Part shown: piece after piece, positions 38,890-48,520 of the stretch
How the letters are laid out: every line of letters starts with the position of its first letter
Position numbering within the stretch: position 1 is the stretch's first letter
Origin: Candidatus Regiella endosymbiont of Tuberolachnus salignus
GTDB taxonomy: Bacteria; Pseudomonadota; Gammaproteobacteria; Enterobacterales; Enterobacteriaceae
Assembly (NCBI RefSeq): GCF_964020115.1
Contig: NZ_OZ026542.1
Span: 1,178,001-1,242,000 of the forward strand
Direction of reading: 5' to 3'
DNA: 64,000 bases
Position numbers and translations under genes: made by a program
The notes under the pieces: generated by a model
The model's input: the letters and a program-made list of their open reading frames with translations, nothing else
Database searches by the model: none
What the model was told of the DNA's origin: nothing

Positions 38890-40320
38890 ATGAACGAAAA
38901 ATTTTATGCTGTCATCACCCATCAGGGCGCCGCCAAACTGGCCAATGCGACGGCATTGGGGATACCGTTAAAAATAACACACATGGCGGTCGGCGACGGT
39001 GGGGGGAGCTTACCCACACCCGATCCGCGTCAAACCCAACTTATCAATGAGCACCGCCGCGCGGCGCTCAATTCGCTGAGCATCGACCCCATTAACCCCC
39101 ATCAACTGATTGCCGAACAAGTGATCCCCGCCGCCGACGGGGGATGGTGGATCCGAGAAATCGGCTTATTTGACCACGACGGGACGCTTATTGCCTTGGC
39201 CAATTGCCCCGAAACCTACAAACCGCAAATTCAGCAAGGCAGTGGTCGTACACAAACCTTGCGTATGGTACTGATTGTCAGTAGCACGGCGGCCATCACA
39301 CTCAAAATCGATCCTTCAGTGGTGGTGGCGACCCGTCGCCATGTGGATGATAAGCTGATTGAAGTCAAAGCCTATGTGGATAATTTACTGTCAGTACATG
39401 AAAAATCACGCAACCATCCCGATGCCAGTAAAAAAGAAAAAGGGTTTGTTATTCTCAGCAGTGCTACCGACAGCGACAGTGAAACGCACGCTGCGACCCC
39501 CAAAGCAGTCAAGACCGCTTATCAATTAGCCCGTGATGCCAATAACAACGCCAATACTAAACTGACCAAAGCGCTCAATGGCGCAGACATTCCTAATAAA
39601 CTCCACTTTCTCACCCATTTGGGGATCAGCAATAATCTGGTTCCCGTGGGGATGCCGATGCCTTGGCCACTCGAGTGGATACCGCCCGGCTACGCCTTGA
39701 TGGTCGGGCAAACTTTCAATACCGCGCACTACCCGTTGTTAGCGAAAGCCTATCCTAACGGGGTTATCCCGGATATGCGTGGCTGGACGATAAAAGGCAA
39801 ACCGGCCAGTCGTAAGAGTTTGTCGCAAGAACAAGATGGCAATAAACACCATAGCCACCACGCTAGCGTTGCTAGCACTGATCTGGGGACAAAAACAGTC
39901 AGTCAGTTCGATTACGGCACGAAAACCAGCGCATCATTTGATTACGGAACAAAAACAACCAGCCACTTTGATTATGGCACCAAAGGAACCAACATCGCCG
40001 GTGCCCATACCCACGGTGTTCCGCAGGGACACAATATGGACAGGGGAAACTATATCTATGCCTCAGGGGATGACTATACCAGTGAGGTGTTTTCTTGGCC
40101 TCAATCGGCTTCAGCCGGGGCGCACAGTCATACCGTTGGCATTGGCGCACACCATCATACGGTGGGTATTGGCGCACATCACCATACTGTCGGCATTGGC
40201 GCGCATAACCACAGGGTTGCTCTCGGTGCTCATTCCCATGTCATTCACATTAAGGGTGACGGTAACGCGGAAACCACCGTAAAAAATATCGCCTTTAACT
40301 ACATTCTGAGGTTAGCATGA
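38890..40320 (+). CDS. H: Tail fibre protein GpH with HxH repeats
   Basis: 476 residues, shorter than P2 H (669). The N-terminal attachment domain ([32 protein letters not shown]) is conserved P2 H. The middle carries [20 protein letters not shown] repeats (FDYGTKT unit, three times). The C-terminal part has repeated GAHxHTVGIG units (five HxH motifs), which in trimeric fibres bind iron, and a phage tail collar domain ([12 protein letters not shown]). It decides the receptor. The first part is duplicated as a fragment at 13507. Confidence 0.93.
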   Translation: MNEKFYAVITHQGAAKLANATALGIPLKITHMAVGDGGGSLPTPDPRQTQLINEHRRAALNSLSIDPINPHQLIAEQVIPAADGGWWIREIGLFDHDGTLIALANCPETYKPQIQQGSGRTQTLRMVLIVSSTAAITLKIDPSVVVATRRHVDDKLIEVKAYVDNLLSVHEKSRNHPDASKKEKGFVILSSATDSDSETHAATPKAVKTAYQLARDANNNANTKLTKALNGADIPNKLHFLTHLGISNNLVPVGMPMPWPLEWIPPGYALMVGQTFNTAHYPLLAKAYPNGVIPDMRGWTIKGKPASRKSLSQEQDGNKHHSHHASVASTDLGTKTVSQFDYGTKTSASFDYGTKTTSHFDYGTKGTNIAGAHTHGVPQGHNMDRGNYIYASGDDYTSEVFSWPQSASAGAHSHTVGIGAHHHTVGIGAHHHTVGIGAHNHRVALGAHSHVIHIKGDGNAETTVKNIAFNYILRLA

Positions 40321-40943
40321 ATCCCTTTTCTTTTTCAGAGCATGATCGCCTCCTTAGCCTGTATCATTACGCGGCAGAAACCGGAGAATATTGCGGCCAA
40401 AAAGAAGTTTTTATCCCGGCGCATACCGGATTACCCCAGTACTGCACCGAAAATGCCCCACCGCCTTTGATGGAGGGGGTTGTTGCGGTATTTGACGGTG
40501 AGCAATGGAAAAAAGTGGACGATCATCGCGGGAAAAGGGTTTATCACATCAAAACCGGCCACGCCTTTTTGATGACAGCGATAGGGGCATTAGACGCAGA
40601 AATCACCTTGCAAAAGCCCTCGAGCCCCTTTGACCACTGGAACGGCACCGGCTGGGTTCTTGATAAGGATAAACTGGCCGCCGCCGCGCGCCGTTATCGC
40701 AATGCCTTTATCATCGCCACTGATGGACTGACGCTGATTGACTACTCTATTGAAGATCGCCCCCTCACGCCTGAACAACGGGGCGAGTTAATGGCAGTAC
40801 GCGCGGCCTATAAAGCCTGGCCAACGCAAGCAAACTGGCCGTTGATTGCGCTTCCAGACCTGCCGCACTGGCTATTGATTGAAGCCGTCAATAACGGCTA
40901 TGTGGTGCCGACCTGGCCGCCTGTTCACGCTACGGTAGCGTGA
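40317..40943 (+). CDS. G: Tail fibre assembly chaperone GpG-like
   Basis: 208 residues, caudovirus tail fibre assembly family. The C-terminal [20 protein letters not shown] and [16 protein letters not shown] are typical. The middle part ([20 protein letters not shown]) is the fibre-contact domain. Four-base overlap with H. After it, in place of the P2 Z/fun cargo, there is a palindromic repeat. Confidence 0.9.
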   Translation: MNPFSFSEHDRLLSLYHYAAETGEYCGQKEVFIPAHTGLPQYCTENAPPPLMEGVVAVFDGEQWKKVDDHRGKRVYHIKTGHAFLMTAIGALDAEITLQKPSSPFDHWNGTGWVLDKDKLAAAARRYRNAFIIATDGLTLIDYSIEDRPLTPEQRGELMAVRAAYKAWPTQANWPLIALPDLPHWLLIEAVNNGYVVPTWPPVHATVA

Positions 40944-40982
40944 TCACTTTTTTCTGATGCAGCAAAGTCAGTAAAAGCCGGA

Positions 40983-41108
40983 TATACCCAATGAATTTCG
41001 AGTTACGGCAAGGCAGCCAGGGGGTGAGACCGATGAGCGTAGACATACTACGTGATTCGGTGAGCACCCGCAGACAACAAAGCCGTAACTTGAAAGGCGA
41101 AGGGTATA
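40983..41108. repeat. TATACCC palindromic repeat, copy 7
   Basis: Opposite orientation: starts TATACCCAATGAATTTCGAG and ends GTAACTTGAAAGGCGAAGGG-TATA. It lies between G and the FI promoter, nine bases before the Ogr box. Confidence 0.85.
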
Positions 41109-41116
41109 GATGACAG

Positions 41117-41134
41117 TGTCCCACGCTCCACACA
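41117..41134. promoter_or_regulatory. Ogr-type activator box of the FI operon
   Basis: TGT-CCCACGCTCCAC-ACA fits TGT-N12-ACA and is nearly the same as the V box. It lies 70 bases before the FI start codon. Confidence 0.7.
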
Positions 41135-41203
41135 CCCGGAACCCCCTGCGCTCAGCGACAAAACCCGGCACACTAGCGGAAATCGTAACTGGAGATCCGC
41201 TCA

Positions 41204-42373
41204 ATGCCGCCACTTTATCACCATGGTGTCAGTGTACAAGAAATCAACGAAGGCACCCGCCCCATTACCCCTGTTAGCACCGCCATTGTAGGCATGGTCT
41301 GCACCGCTGACGATGCCGATGTCACTGCCTTTCCACTCAATACCCCGGTTCTGCTCACCGATGTGCTCACGGCCAGTGGCAAAGCGGGTGAAACCGGCAC
41401 CTTAGCCCGTGCGCTCGAGGCCATTGGCGATCAAATTCAGCCGGTTACCGTGGTCGTCCGGGTGGCACAAGGGGAAAGTGAGGCCGAAACCACCACCAAT
41501 ATCATTGGCGGCACCACCCCTGAGGGGCGCAAAACCGGCCTGCCCGCCCTGCTCGCTGCCCAAGGTCAATGTGGCGTCAAACCGCGTATTCTCGGTGTGC
41601 CGGGGCATGATACCCCCGCCGTAGCAACGAAATTGTTGTCCATTGCGCAGAGCCTGCGCGCATTCGCTTACCTCAGTGCCTATGGCTGCAAAACGAGCGA
41701 TGAGGCACTGAACTACCGCAAAAATTTTAATCAACGTGAAGCCATGTTGATTTGGCCGGATTTTCTCAGCTGGGATACGGTGACCAAGACAGAAAACACC
41801 GCCTGGGCAACCGCACGGGCGCTCGGTCTGCGCGCGAAAATTGACCAACACACCGGCTGGCATAAAACCCTCTCCAACGTCGGTGTTAACGGGGTGACCG
41901 GCATTTCAGCCGATGTCTATTGGGATCTGCAAAACCCCGCCACCGAGGCCAATATATTGAATCAACATGCCGTTACCACGCTGATCCGCCAAGACGGCTA
42001 CCGCTTTTGGGGCTCGCGTACCTGCTCCGATGATCCGCTGTTTCAGTTTGAAAACTACACCCGCACCGCGCACGTGCTGGCCGATACCTTAGCGAACGCT
42101 CATCTGTGGGCGATGGGCAAACCGATCCACCCCTCCTTAATCAAGGATGTGGTCGAAGGCATCAGCGCCACCTTTCGGGCGCTAAAATCGGCGGGGTATC
42201 TTATCGACGGCCACTGCTGGTTTGATGACAGCGTCAATGACAAAGATGCCCTCAAAGCCGGCAGATTGGTGATTGATTACGATTACACGCCGGTGCCGCC
42301 GTTAGAAAATCTAACATTGCGGCAACGTATTACTGATCGTTATCTTATCAACTTGGCACAACAGGGCGCGTAA
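41204..42373 (+). CDS. FI: Contractile tail sheath protein GpFI
   Basis: 389 residues (P2 FI is 396). YHHGVSVQEINEGTRPI, TAIVGMVCTADDAD and the C-terminal VIDYDYTPVPPLENLTLRQ are sheath motifs. First gene of the FI-FII-E-T-U-D operon. Confidence 0.96.
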   Translation: MPPLYHHGVSVQEINEGTRPITPVSTAIVGMVCTADDADVTAFPLNTPVLLTDVLTASGKAGETGTLARALEAIGDQIQPVTVVVRVAQGESEAETTTNIIGGTTPEGRKTGLPALLAAQGQCGVKPRILGVPGHDTPAVATKLLSIAQSLRAFAYLSAYGCKTSDEALNYRKNFNQREAMLIWPDFLSWDTVTKTENTAWATARALGLRAKIDQHTGWHKTLSNVGVNGVTGISADVYWDLQNPATEANILNQHAVTTLIRQDGYRFWGSRTCSDDPLFQFENYTRTAHVLADTLANAHLWAMGKPIHPSLIKDVVEGISATFRALKSAGYLIDGHCWFDDSVNDKDALKAGRLVIDYDYTPVPPLENLTLRQRITDRYLINLAQQGA

Positions 42374-42385
42374 GGAGAAAAGAGC

Positions 42386-42901
42386 ATGGCATTACCACGC
42401 AAACTTAAATATTTTAACCTGTTTAACGACGGCGATAATTACCAAGGTGTCGTCGAATCCATTACCTTACCCAAACTGGTACGCCAACTGGAAGCCTATC
42501 GCGGGGGCGGCATGAACGGCAGCGCCAAAATTGATCTCGGTCTGGAAGAAGGCGCGATAGACATGGAATGGACGCTGGGCGGCGTCGAAGCCCAAGTGTA
42601 TCGACAATGGGGCTGTGCCAAAATTGACGGCGTGCAACTGCGCTTCGCCGGCTCTCTGCAACGCGATGATACCGGGGACATCACTCAGATTGAAGTGGTG
42701 ACACGCGGGCGTCATCAGGAAATTGACAGTGGCGATTACAAACAGGGCGACAACTCCCAAACCAAAATTGCATCCAAAAATACCTATTACAAATTAACCC
42801 TTAATCACAAGGTGATCATCGAAATTGACACCCTCAATATGATTGAAATCGTGGAGGGCGTCGACGTGCTCAAAGAACATCGACGTGCCATTGGATTATG
42901 A
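42386..42901 (+). CDS. FII: Tail tube protein GpFII
   Basis: 171 residues (P2 FII is 172). MALPRKLKYFNLFNDGDNYQ and the EWTLGGVEAQVYRQWG region identify it. It polymerises to the inner tube of the tail. Confidence 0.96.
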   Translation: MALPRKLKYFNLFNDGDNYQGVVESITLPKLVRQLEAYRGGGMNGSAKIDLGLEEGAIDMEWTLGGVEAQVYRQWGCAKIDGVQLRFAGSLQRDDTGDITQIEVVTRGRHQEIDSGDYKQGDNSQTKIASKNTYYKLTLNHKVIIEIDTLNMIEIVEGVDVLKEHRRAIGL

Positions 42902-43004
42902 TCGCTTATTTTATCGGATCTTCCCAGGCCAATGCCTTCTTACAATAGCATGACAGTGTCATTTGCGAGCCTGATCGCATTCTTATCTATTAATGGAATA
43001 AAAC

Positions 43005-43355
43005 ATGAGCAAATCGATAGCGAAATCACCGAACGCGGTTATTATCGACGGTGAAGAAAAAAACAAAACCGCGCGCAGCGTCACCTTGGATAGCCCGCTC
43101 GTTCACGGGGATACCCGAATTACTGACATCAGCGTACGCAAACCGCTGGCCGGTGCCTTACGCGGGGTAAAATTGCAAGCGTTATTAGAAACCGATGTGG
43201 ATGCCCTGATGATCGTGCTTCCGCGGGTGACCACGCCGTCGTTGACTCAAAGTGACATCATGGCCTTGGATCCGGGCGATTTGTATCGCCTCAGTGTCGA
43301 GCTGATTTATTTTTTGTTACCGAAGTCGGTGCTGTCCAGTTTCCAACCGGATTAA
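43005..43355 (+). CDS. E: Tail protein GpE
   Basis: 116 residues against 91 in P2. Contains DGDTRITDISVRKPLAGALR-like sequence (VHGDTRITDISVRKP) and SLTQSDIMALDPGDLYRLS. E is the short form of a tail assembly chaperone; the long form E+E' arises by -1 frameshifting at 43310. Both likely assist T during tail building. Confidence 0.92.
   Translation: MSKSIAKSPNAVIIDGEEKNKTARSVTLDSPLVHGDTRITDISVRKPLAGALRGVKLQALLETDVDALMIVLPRVTTPSLTQSDIMALDPGDLYRLSVELIYFLLPKSVLSSFQPD
43310..43316 (+). promoter_or_regulatory. Programmed -1 frameshift site (T TTT TTG) in E
   Basis: TTTTTTG occurs with zero-frame codons TTT TTG, the same heptamer reported for P2 E/E'. Moving back one base reads through GTT ACC GAA … TTG into the ATG of E' in the same frame without a stop, giving an E+E' fusion. 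Confidence 0.85.
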
Positions 43356-43369
43356 CGGTAGGATCCTTG

Positions 43370-43489
43370 ATGGCCGACATTGCGATGTTGTTTCACTGGC
43401 CGCCCTCCGTGATGCTCGACATGACTTTAACGGAATTACTGGATTGGCGTGAAAAAGCGCTGCGGCGCCGGGAGAGACGGGATGAGTGA
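43370..43489 (+). CDS. E' reading frame (GpE family), expressed by frameshift from E
   Basis: 39 codons from MADIAMLFHWPPSVMLDMTL to REKALRRRERRDE. This is the P2 E' family signature (FHWPP, DWREKA). It is in the -1 frame of E and overlaps the T start by eight bases. It may also start at its own ATG, but in P2 it is made as an extension of E. Confidence 0.88.
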   Translation: MADIAMLFHWPPSVMLDMTLTELLDWREKALRRRERRDE

Positions 43490-46172
43490 TAAACAGCTCC
43501 GACTTCAGGTGGTGATGAGTGCGGTAGACAAAGTCACCCGCCCGCTCAAACGGATGCAGGCGAGCCATCATCACCTGGCAACGGCGGTAAAAACGTCCCG
43601 TGATGCCTTAAAACGGCTGAATGCGGCCGGGGGCAAGCTCACCGCCTTTCAATCACTGCAAGGCACGCTGAAAAAAGTGTCCACTGAATTAGGCAGTGCG
43701 CATCTACAAGCCCAGCGGATGGCACAAGCGATGTCAGGGGTCACCGCACCGACGAAAAAACAAACCAACGCGCTAGCAGCTCAATGGAAAGCGGTCAGTC
43801 AGCTAGAACAACAACAACGCCGTGAAACCGCCCAATTACAACACTACCGCGCCCAGCTGTACCGGATGGGGATATCGGCCAAAGACAGTGCGGGCGCCAC
43901 TGCGCGCCTGCGCCGAGAAACGGATCGTTACACGCAGCGCTTAGCGCAACAAACCCGTCGCTTAAAACACGCCACAGACCAGCAACAGCGGCTGACGGCG
44001 GCGAAAACCCGTTACCAGCACATCAAAGAGACCCGCCATCGCGTGGCGGGGACGGGGGTTTCGGCCACGGGGGCAAGCATGGCGATGGGGCTGCCGGTGC
44101 TCACCGCAGTAAAACGCTATAGTGATATTGAAGAGGCCATGAAAGGGGTGGCCAAACAGGTGAGTGGCTTACGTGACGACAACGGCCAGCGTACCGCGCC
44201 ATTTTATGAACTGCAAAAAGCCATCAAAGACGCCGCCGAGCAGCAACCGCTCGAAAACGGGGCGGTGGATTTTGCTGCCTTAGTGGAAGGGGGTGCCCGC
44301 ATGGGCGTTACCCAAGGCAGCAGCACCTGGCAAGAACAAAAAGAGAACCTGCTTAATTTTGCTCACACCGCGGCCAAAGCGGCTAAAGCGTTTGAATTAC
44401 CGGCGGGGGAACTGGCAGAAGACTTAGGCACCATCGCCGGCTTGTATAAAATCCCGATTAAAAATATCGAAGCTTTGGGCGATACCCTCAATTTTTTGGA
44501 TGATAACACCCAATCCAAAGGCGCTGATATCATTGAGGTGCTCAAACGCATGGGTGATGTGGCCGATAAAATGGACTTCAGGCAAGCCGCGGCCTTGGGC
44601 TCCGCCTTCCTGTCGCTGGGGGCTGCGCCCGAAATTGCCGCCAGTGCCAGCAAAGCGATGGTGCGGGAACTGGGGATCGCCACCCTAAAAACCAAGGACT
44701 TTCAAGCGGCGATACAGCGTCTGGGTCTCAATGCAAAAGCCCTGCAACGGGGCATTGCGCATGACGCCATCGGTACCCTGCAAACCGTCCTGGCTAAAAT
44801 CAAAAAACTGCCCAAAGACCAGCAACTGGTTAACATGACACTGATTTTTGGCAAACAGTTTGGCGATGATGCCACCAAATTGGGACTCAATAGTGAAGAA
44901 TTGAGCCGCCAACTCGCCTTGACACGCAGTCAAAAAGCCACCGGCTCCATGCAACGCGAATCCGATATCGACAAAGACTCCCTTTCTGCCCAATGGTTAT
45001 TATTCAAAGCCGGGGTCAACAACACCTTATCCAGTCTCGGTGAAACCTTGCGCAGGCCGCTGCTGGATAGTATTGAAAAAATGAAAGCCGTCACTGACAA
45101 AATACGCCATTGGGTAGAAGAAAACCCCAAACTGGCGGCCACCTTGATGAAAGTGGCGGTGGGGCTGACGGTTGTCACCGCAGGTGTAGCGGCGCTCGCC
45201 TTATCGCTGGCGGCGGTGTTAGCCCCGCTGGCGGTATTAAAATTCACTTTTTCCCTGCTGGGAATCAGTCTGTTACCGGCGTTATCTCAGGGTGTTAGCA
45301 AAATCGGTCAAGTGATTGCGGGGTTAGCACGTGCCTCGCTCCCCTTACTGACAACCGGTCTGCGCGTGATGGGAGCAGCGCTGATGGGGTTACTGACGCC
45401 GATAGGACTGGCCATAGCAGCACTGGCGGGTACCGCAATCGCCTTAACGCTTTACTGGCAGCCGATAACCGCATTTTTGCGGCGCGGGGTCGAAGAATGT
45501 AAGCAAGCCGCCGCGTCGATCAAGGCAGCGTTATCCTCCCTCTCAGGCTGGCTAGCCGAAAAGGGAAAGCAGCTTGGGGAGGGGTTATCCGCCGGGATCA
45601 CCTCGGCACTGACGCCACTTAAACGGTTAATGGACGGGGTATCGTGGTTATTAGCAAAATTAGGCGTGCTTGAAGCCAAATCGGCGCGATTGCCCGCGGT
45701 TAGCGCAGCACAACCCGCGCTCTCCCGCCCAAAGCATTACACCGATCCCCTCTATCATGCTTATAAACAAACTTACTTCGGGCAATACGATCAGGGCGGG
45801 GCGATCCCGCGGGGAAAATGGGGGGTCGTTGGGGAAAAGGGTCCCGAAATCGTCACCGGCTCGGCGCATATCCTCAGCCGCAAAAAAACCGCGGCACTGG
45901 CAGCCACCGCAGGCATGATGTTAACCGGCTATCAGGCCAGCGCGGCACCCTTACACCCCCAGAGCTTACCGGCAGCAGCGTATCGCCCTCGTGCAGTCAC
46001 ACCGTCACCTTACCGTCACGTCACTCCGGTGTCGATTCATGCGCCGATACAGATTATTGCGCACGCCCACCACCGCCCTCAGGATATCGCGCGGGAAGTG
46101 GCACGCCAGTTAGACCAACGAGAACGGCAGGCGCTCGCCAAAATAAACAGCCGTTATCAAGACAGTGATTAA
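43482..46172 (+). CDS. T: Tail tape measure protein GpT
   Basis: 896 residues (P2 T is 815) from ATG 43482, which overlaps the E' stop; the open frame begins at 43449 but that part belongs to E'. Coiled N-terminal region, then the tape-measure core (VSGLRDDNGQRTAPFYELQK, AGLYKIPIKNIEALGDTLNF) and a hydrophobic membrane-active stretch about 560-680 (LMKVAVGLTVVTAGVAALAL, PIGLAIAALAGTAIALTLYW). It sets tail length. It is longer than P2 T, predicting a slightly longer tail. Confidence 0.95.
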   Translation: MSDKQLRLQVVMSAVDKVTRPLKRMQASHHHLATAVKTSRDALKRLNAAGGKLTAFQSLQGTLKKVSTELGSAHLQAQRMAQAMSGVTAPTKKQTNALAAQWKAVSQLEQQQRRETAQLQHYRAQLYRMGISAKDSAGATARLRRETDRYTQRLAQQTRRLKHATDQQQRLTAAKTRYQHIKETRHRVAGTGVSATGASMAMGLPVLTAVKRYSDIEEAMKGVAKQVSGLRDDNGQRTAPFYELQKAIKDAAEQQPLENGAVDFAALVEGGARMGVTQGSSTWQEQKENLLNFAHTAAKAAKAFELPAGELAEDLGTIAGLYKIPIKNIEALGDTLNFLDDNTQSKGADIIEVLKRMGDVADKMDFRQAAALGSAFLSLGAAPEIAASASKAMVRELGIATLKTKDFQAAIQRLGLNAKALQRGIAHDAIGTLQTVLAKIKKLPKDQQLVNMTLIFGKQFGDDATKLGLNSEELSRQLALTRSQKATGSMQRESDIDKDSLSAQWLLFKAGVNNTLSSLGETLRRPLLDSIEKMKAVTDKIRHWVEENPKLAATLMKVAVGLTVVTAGVAALALSLAAVLAPLAVLKFTFSLLGISLLPALSQGVSKIGQVIAGLARASLPLLTTGLRVMGAALMGLLTPIGLAIAALAGTAIALTLYWQPITAFLRRGVEECKQAAASIKAALSSLSGWLAEKGKQLGEGLSAGITSALTPLKRLMDGVSWLLAKLGVLEAKSARLPAVSAAQPALSRPKHYTDPLYHAYKQTYFGQYDQGGAIPRGKWGVVGEKGPEIVTGSAHILSRKKTAALAATAGMMLTGYQASAAPLHPQSLPAAAYRPRAVTPSPYRHVTPVSIHAPIQIIAHAHHRPQDIAREVARQLDQRERQALAKINSRYQDSD

Positions 46173-46184
46173 AGGAGCCCGCAC

Positions 46185-46649
46185 ATGATGATGGCACTAG
46201 GATTATTTGTTTTTATGTTAACCACGCTCCCCTATCAAGAATTTAAACATCAGATGGCCTGGCGACACCCGAGCAACAGTCGCGTAGGCCAACGGCCACA
46301 AAGCCAATTTCTAGGGGCTGACGATGAAATTATCACCTTAAGTGGGGTGCTCTACCCTGAACTGACCGGGGGACGCCTTTCCTTGCTGGGACTGCAACAG
46401 ATGGCCAACACCGGCAAAGCCTGGTCGCTTGTCGAAGGCAATGGCACCCTTTATGGCCTGTTTGTTATTGAAAGCCTCAGTTGCAACAAAAGTATTTTTT
46501 TCAGTGATGGCAGCGCGCGAAAAATAGAGTTTACCCTGACATTAAAACGGTCCGATGAAACGCGGCAAGACTTATTGGGCGATCTGGCAGAGCAGATTGA
46601 GGCGTTGCCTGAGAAGATAGCCAGCAGCGCCAGGTCGTTATTATCATGA
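46185..46649 (+). CDS. U: Tail protein GpU
   Basis: 154 residues (P2 U is 159). MMALGLFVFMLTTLPYQEFK, WRHPSNSRVGQRP and the ITLSGVLYPELTGG region identify it. It is a tail/baseplate connector. Four-base overlap with D. Confidence 0.95.
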   Translation: MMMALGLFVFMLTTLPYQEFKHQMAWRHPSNSRVGQRPQSQFLGADDEIITLSGVLYPELTGGRLSLLGLQQMANTGKAWSLVEGNGTLYGLFVIESLSCNKSIFFSDGSARKIEFTLTLKRSDETRQDLLGDLAEQIEALPEKIASSARSLLS

Positions 46650-47722
46650 TCCCTTTCGACACTCTACCGTGCTCAGGTCGCCTACACCCCGCTTATCGCA
46701 TTGATGTGGAGGGAAAGGATATCACCTCGACCCTGCAACCCCGTCTCATGTCACTCACCCTGACGGATAACCGCGGCTTTGAAGCCGATCAACTCGATCT
46801 GGAACTCGATGACAGTGATGGCCAACTCACCTTACCCCGCAGAGGGGTGAGACTCTCGGTGTCATTAGGTTGGCAAGGCGAAGCTCTGATCCACAAAGGC
46901 AGCTTTACCGTCGATGACATTGAACACAGCGGCGCCCCGGATAAATTAACCCTGCGGGGGCGCAGTGCCGATTTTAGGGACAGCTTAACCCTTCGTCGTG
47001 AACAGTCCTACCATCAAGTCACCCTCGGCGACATCCTCACCCTGATTGCCCAGCGTAATAAACTCACCACAGCGCTAAATAGCACGTTGGCCGCGATAAC
47101 GATTGAACACATCGACCAAACGAATGAATCCGATGGCCATTTTATCACCCGCTTAGCTGAGCAGCAGGGCGTGATAGCGGCGATAAAAAACGGTAAATTG
47201 CTCTTTATGCGGCCAGGCCAAGGAAAAACAGCGCGTGGCAAACCGATCCCTGCCATCACCCTCACGCGCAATCAGGGGGACAGCCATCACTTCAGTGTCG
47301 CTGACCGCGAGGCGTACAGTGGGGTGGTGGCGCATTGGCTCAACACTCGCGGCACAAAAAAAGAAAGCGTGAACGTCAGACGGAAAAAAGATAACCAGAG
47401 AGAAAAAAAAGGCCGCACGCTGATCGGCACCGATGACAATGTTTACCTGCTGCGTCATACCTATGCGACAAAAACCAATGCAGAGCGGGCGGCACAGGCA
47501 AAATGGCAACAACTGCAACGGGGCGTGGCGAAATTCTCTCTTCAGCTTGCCCAAGGTCGGGCTGACCTCATCCCCGAAACCCCGATCAACGTCAGCGGAT
47601 TTAAAGCGGAAATCGATCAGGCCAACTGGATACTCACGACTGCCACGCACACCTTAAATGACCAGGGTTTTACCACCGCGCTCACCCTGGAAGTCAAAAT
47701 AGATGCCCTCGATAGCGCCTGA
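46646..47722 (+). CDS. D: Tail protein GpD (baseplate hub)
   Basis: 358 residues (P2 D is 387). PRLMSLTLTDNRGFEADQLD and LRGRSADFRDSLTLRREQSY are P2 D motifs; the fold is that of the gp27 hub. Last of the FI operon before ogr. Confidence 0.95.
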   Translation: MIPFDTLPCSGRLHPAYRIDVEGKDITSTLQPRLMSLTLTDNRGFEADQLDLELDDSDGQLTLPRRGVRLSVSLGWQGEALIHKGSFTVDDIEHSGAPDKLTLRGRSADFRDSLTLRREQSYHQVTLGDILTLIAQRNKLTTALNSTLAAITIEHIDQTNESDGHFITRLAEQQGVIAAIKNGKLLFMRPGQGKTARGKPIPAITLTRNQGDSHHFSVADREAYSGVVAHWLNTRGTKKESVNVRRKKDNQREKKGRTLIGTDDNVYLLRHTYATKTNAERAAQAKWQQLQRGVAKFSLQLAQGRADLIPETPINVSGFKAEIDQANWILTTATHTLNDQGFTTALTLEVKIDALDSA

Positions 47723-47805
47723 CAGCGGATGACTTTTTATCAACAATAACATAGTATTAGGGTAACACTGACCCGAGTCAGGATGAGTGACCGAAGACCC
47801 CGATC

Positions 47806-48036
47806 ATGATGAATTGTCCTCTTTGCCAACAAGCCGCCCACACCCGCACCAGCTTCTACGTCTCCAGCACCACCAAAGAACGCTATCAGCAATGCACCAA
47901 CATCAATTGCGGTCATACCTTTATCACCATGGAAACTTTTGTGCGCTCCATTGTAAAACCACAGAATGTGCAATCAGCGCCGCCCCACCCGGCAAAAAAC
48001 GCGCAGGTGGGGTTTTGTTTTGAGGGAGGGGGGTGA
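47806..48036 (+). CDS. ogr: Late-gene activator Ogr/Delta, zinc finger
   Basis: 76 residues (P2 Ogr is 72). The Cys4 zinc centre is CPLC at the N terminus and C-x4-C in QCTNINCGHTF. RTSFYVSSTTKERYQQC is the family core. It activates P, O, V and F promoters through the TGT-N12-ACA boxes. The final ~15 codons overlap a terminator hairpin. A 40-bp piece of another copy lies at 17403. Confidence 0.95.
   Translation: MMNCPLCQQAAHTRTSFYVSSTTKERYQQCTNINCGHTFITMETFVRSIVKPQNVQSAPPHPAKNAQVGFCFEGGG
47983..48020 (+). terminator. Rho-independent terminator at the ogr 3' end
   Basis: Stem CCCCACC (47983-47989) with GGTGGGG (48006-48012) followed by TTTTGTTTT. It lies inside the last codons of ogr and would end D-ogr transcription. 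Confidence 0.75.
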
Positions 48037-48520
48037 TTAATGGTGATGAATACAGATGGAATTGATTCATGAGCCAAAGTAAAGTGACTCGGTTCCATGG
48101 GACTATAGATAGGACTAAAATACAAGGTAATTAAAATATTTACCTTTAATTACCTGTAGTTAAATCATGAAATCAAATCCCCCCAGCACAGTGACCGGAC
48201 AATCGCATAAAAACCAGTAACTTATGAAGATTGTCCGGACACACCACTGACCTCATAGCGACCCAAAAGGATACGCAAAGGGTACGCAGAAAAAACTCAA
48301 CAGAAACGCTTCCCTCTTTTTTTATTTTCACACTCTTCTTACTAGTGTTGATGCTATTTTAATCCAGTGGTACGTAGATACGCCCATCTGGCACCCAGTC
48401 ATTTAACTGAACATGCTAAGCGGTTGGGTTCACTTTTTCTTCCTAAGGACAATTACAACACAAGAGGATATTATTTAGTGTGTGGAAATTATCTAATTTA
48501 TTGATTTTATTAGCTATAAA
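48037..48520. other. Non-coding region between ogr and the att-like sequence, with two inverted repeats
   Basis: 484 bases without genes. At 48126-48154 GGTAATTAAA pairs with TTTAATTACC, and at 48195-48238 CCGGACAATC pairs with GATTGTCCGG. In P2-like phages this area next to att holds integrase arm sites, so these dyads may be such sites; another option is terminators. Just after them come two similar words, GGATACGCAAAGGG and GGGTACGCAGAAAA. Confidence 0.45.

Noticed and set aside
38890-40320. CRISPR-like repetition (GGCGCACAT…CATACGGT units near 40120-40230)
   Set aside because: The periodicity is coding, producing the GAHxHTVGIG repeats of the tail fibre; there are no spacers.
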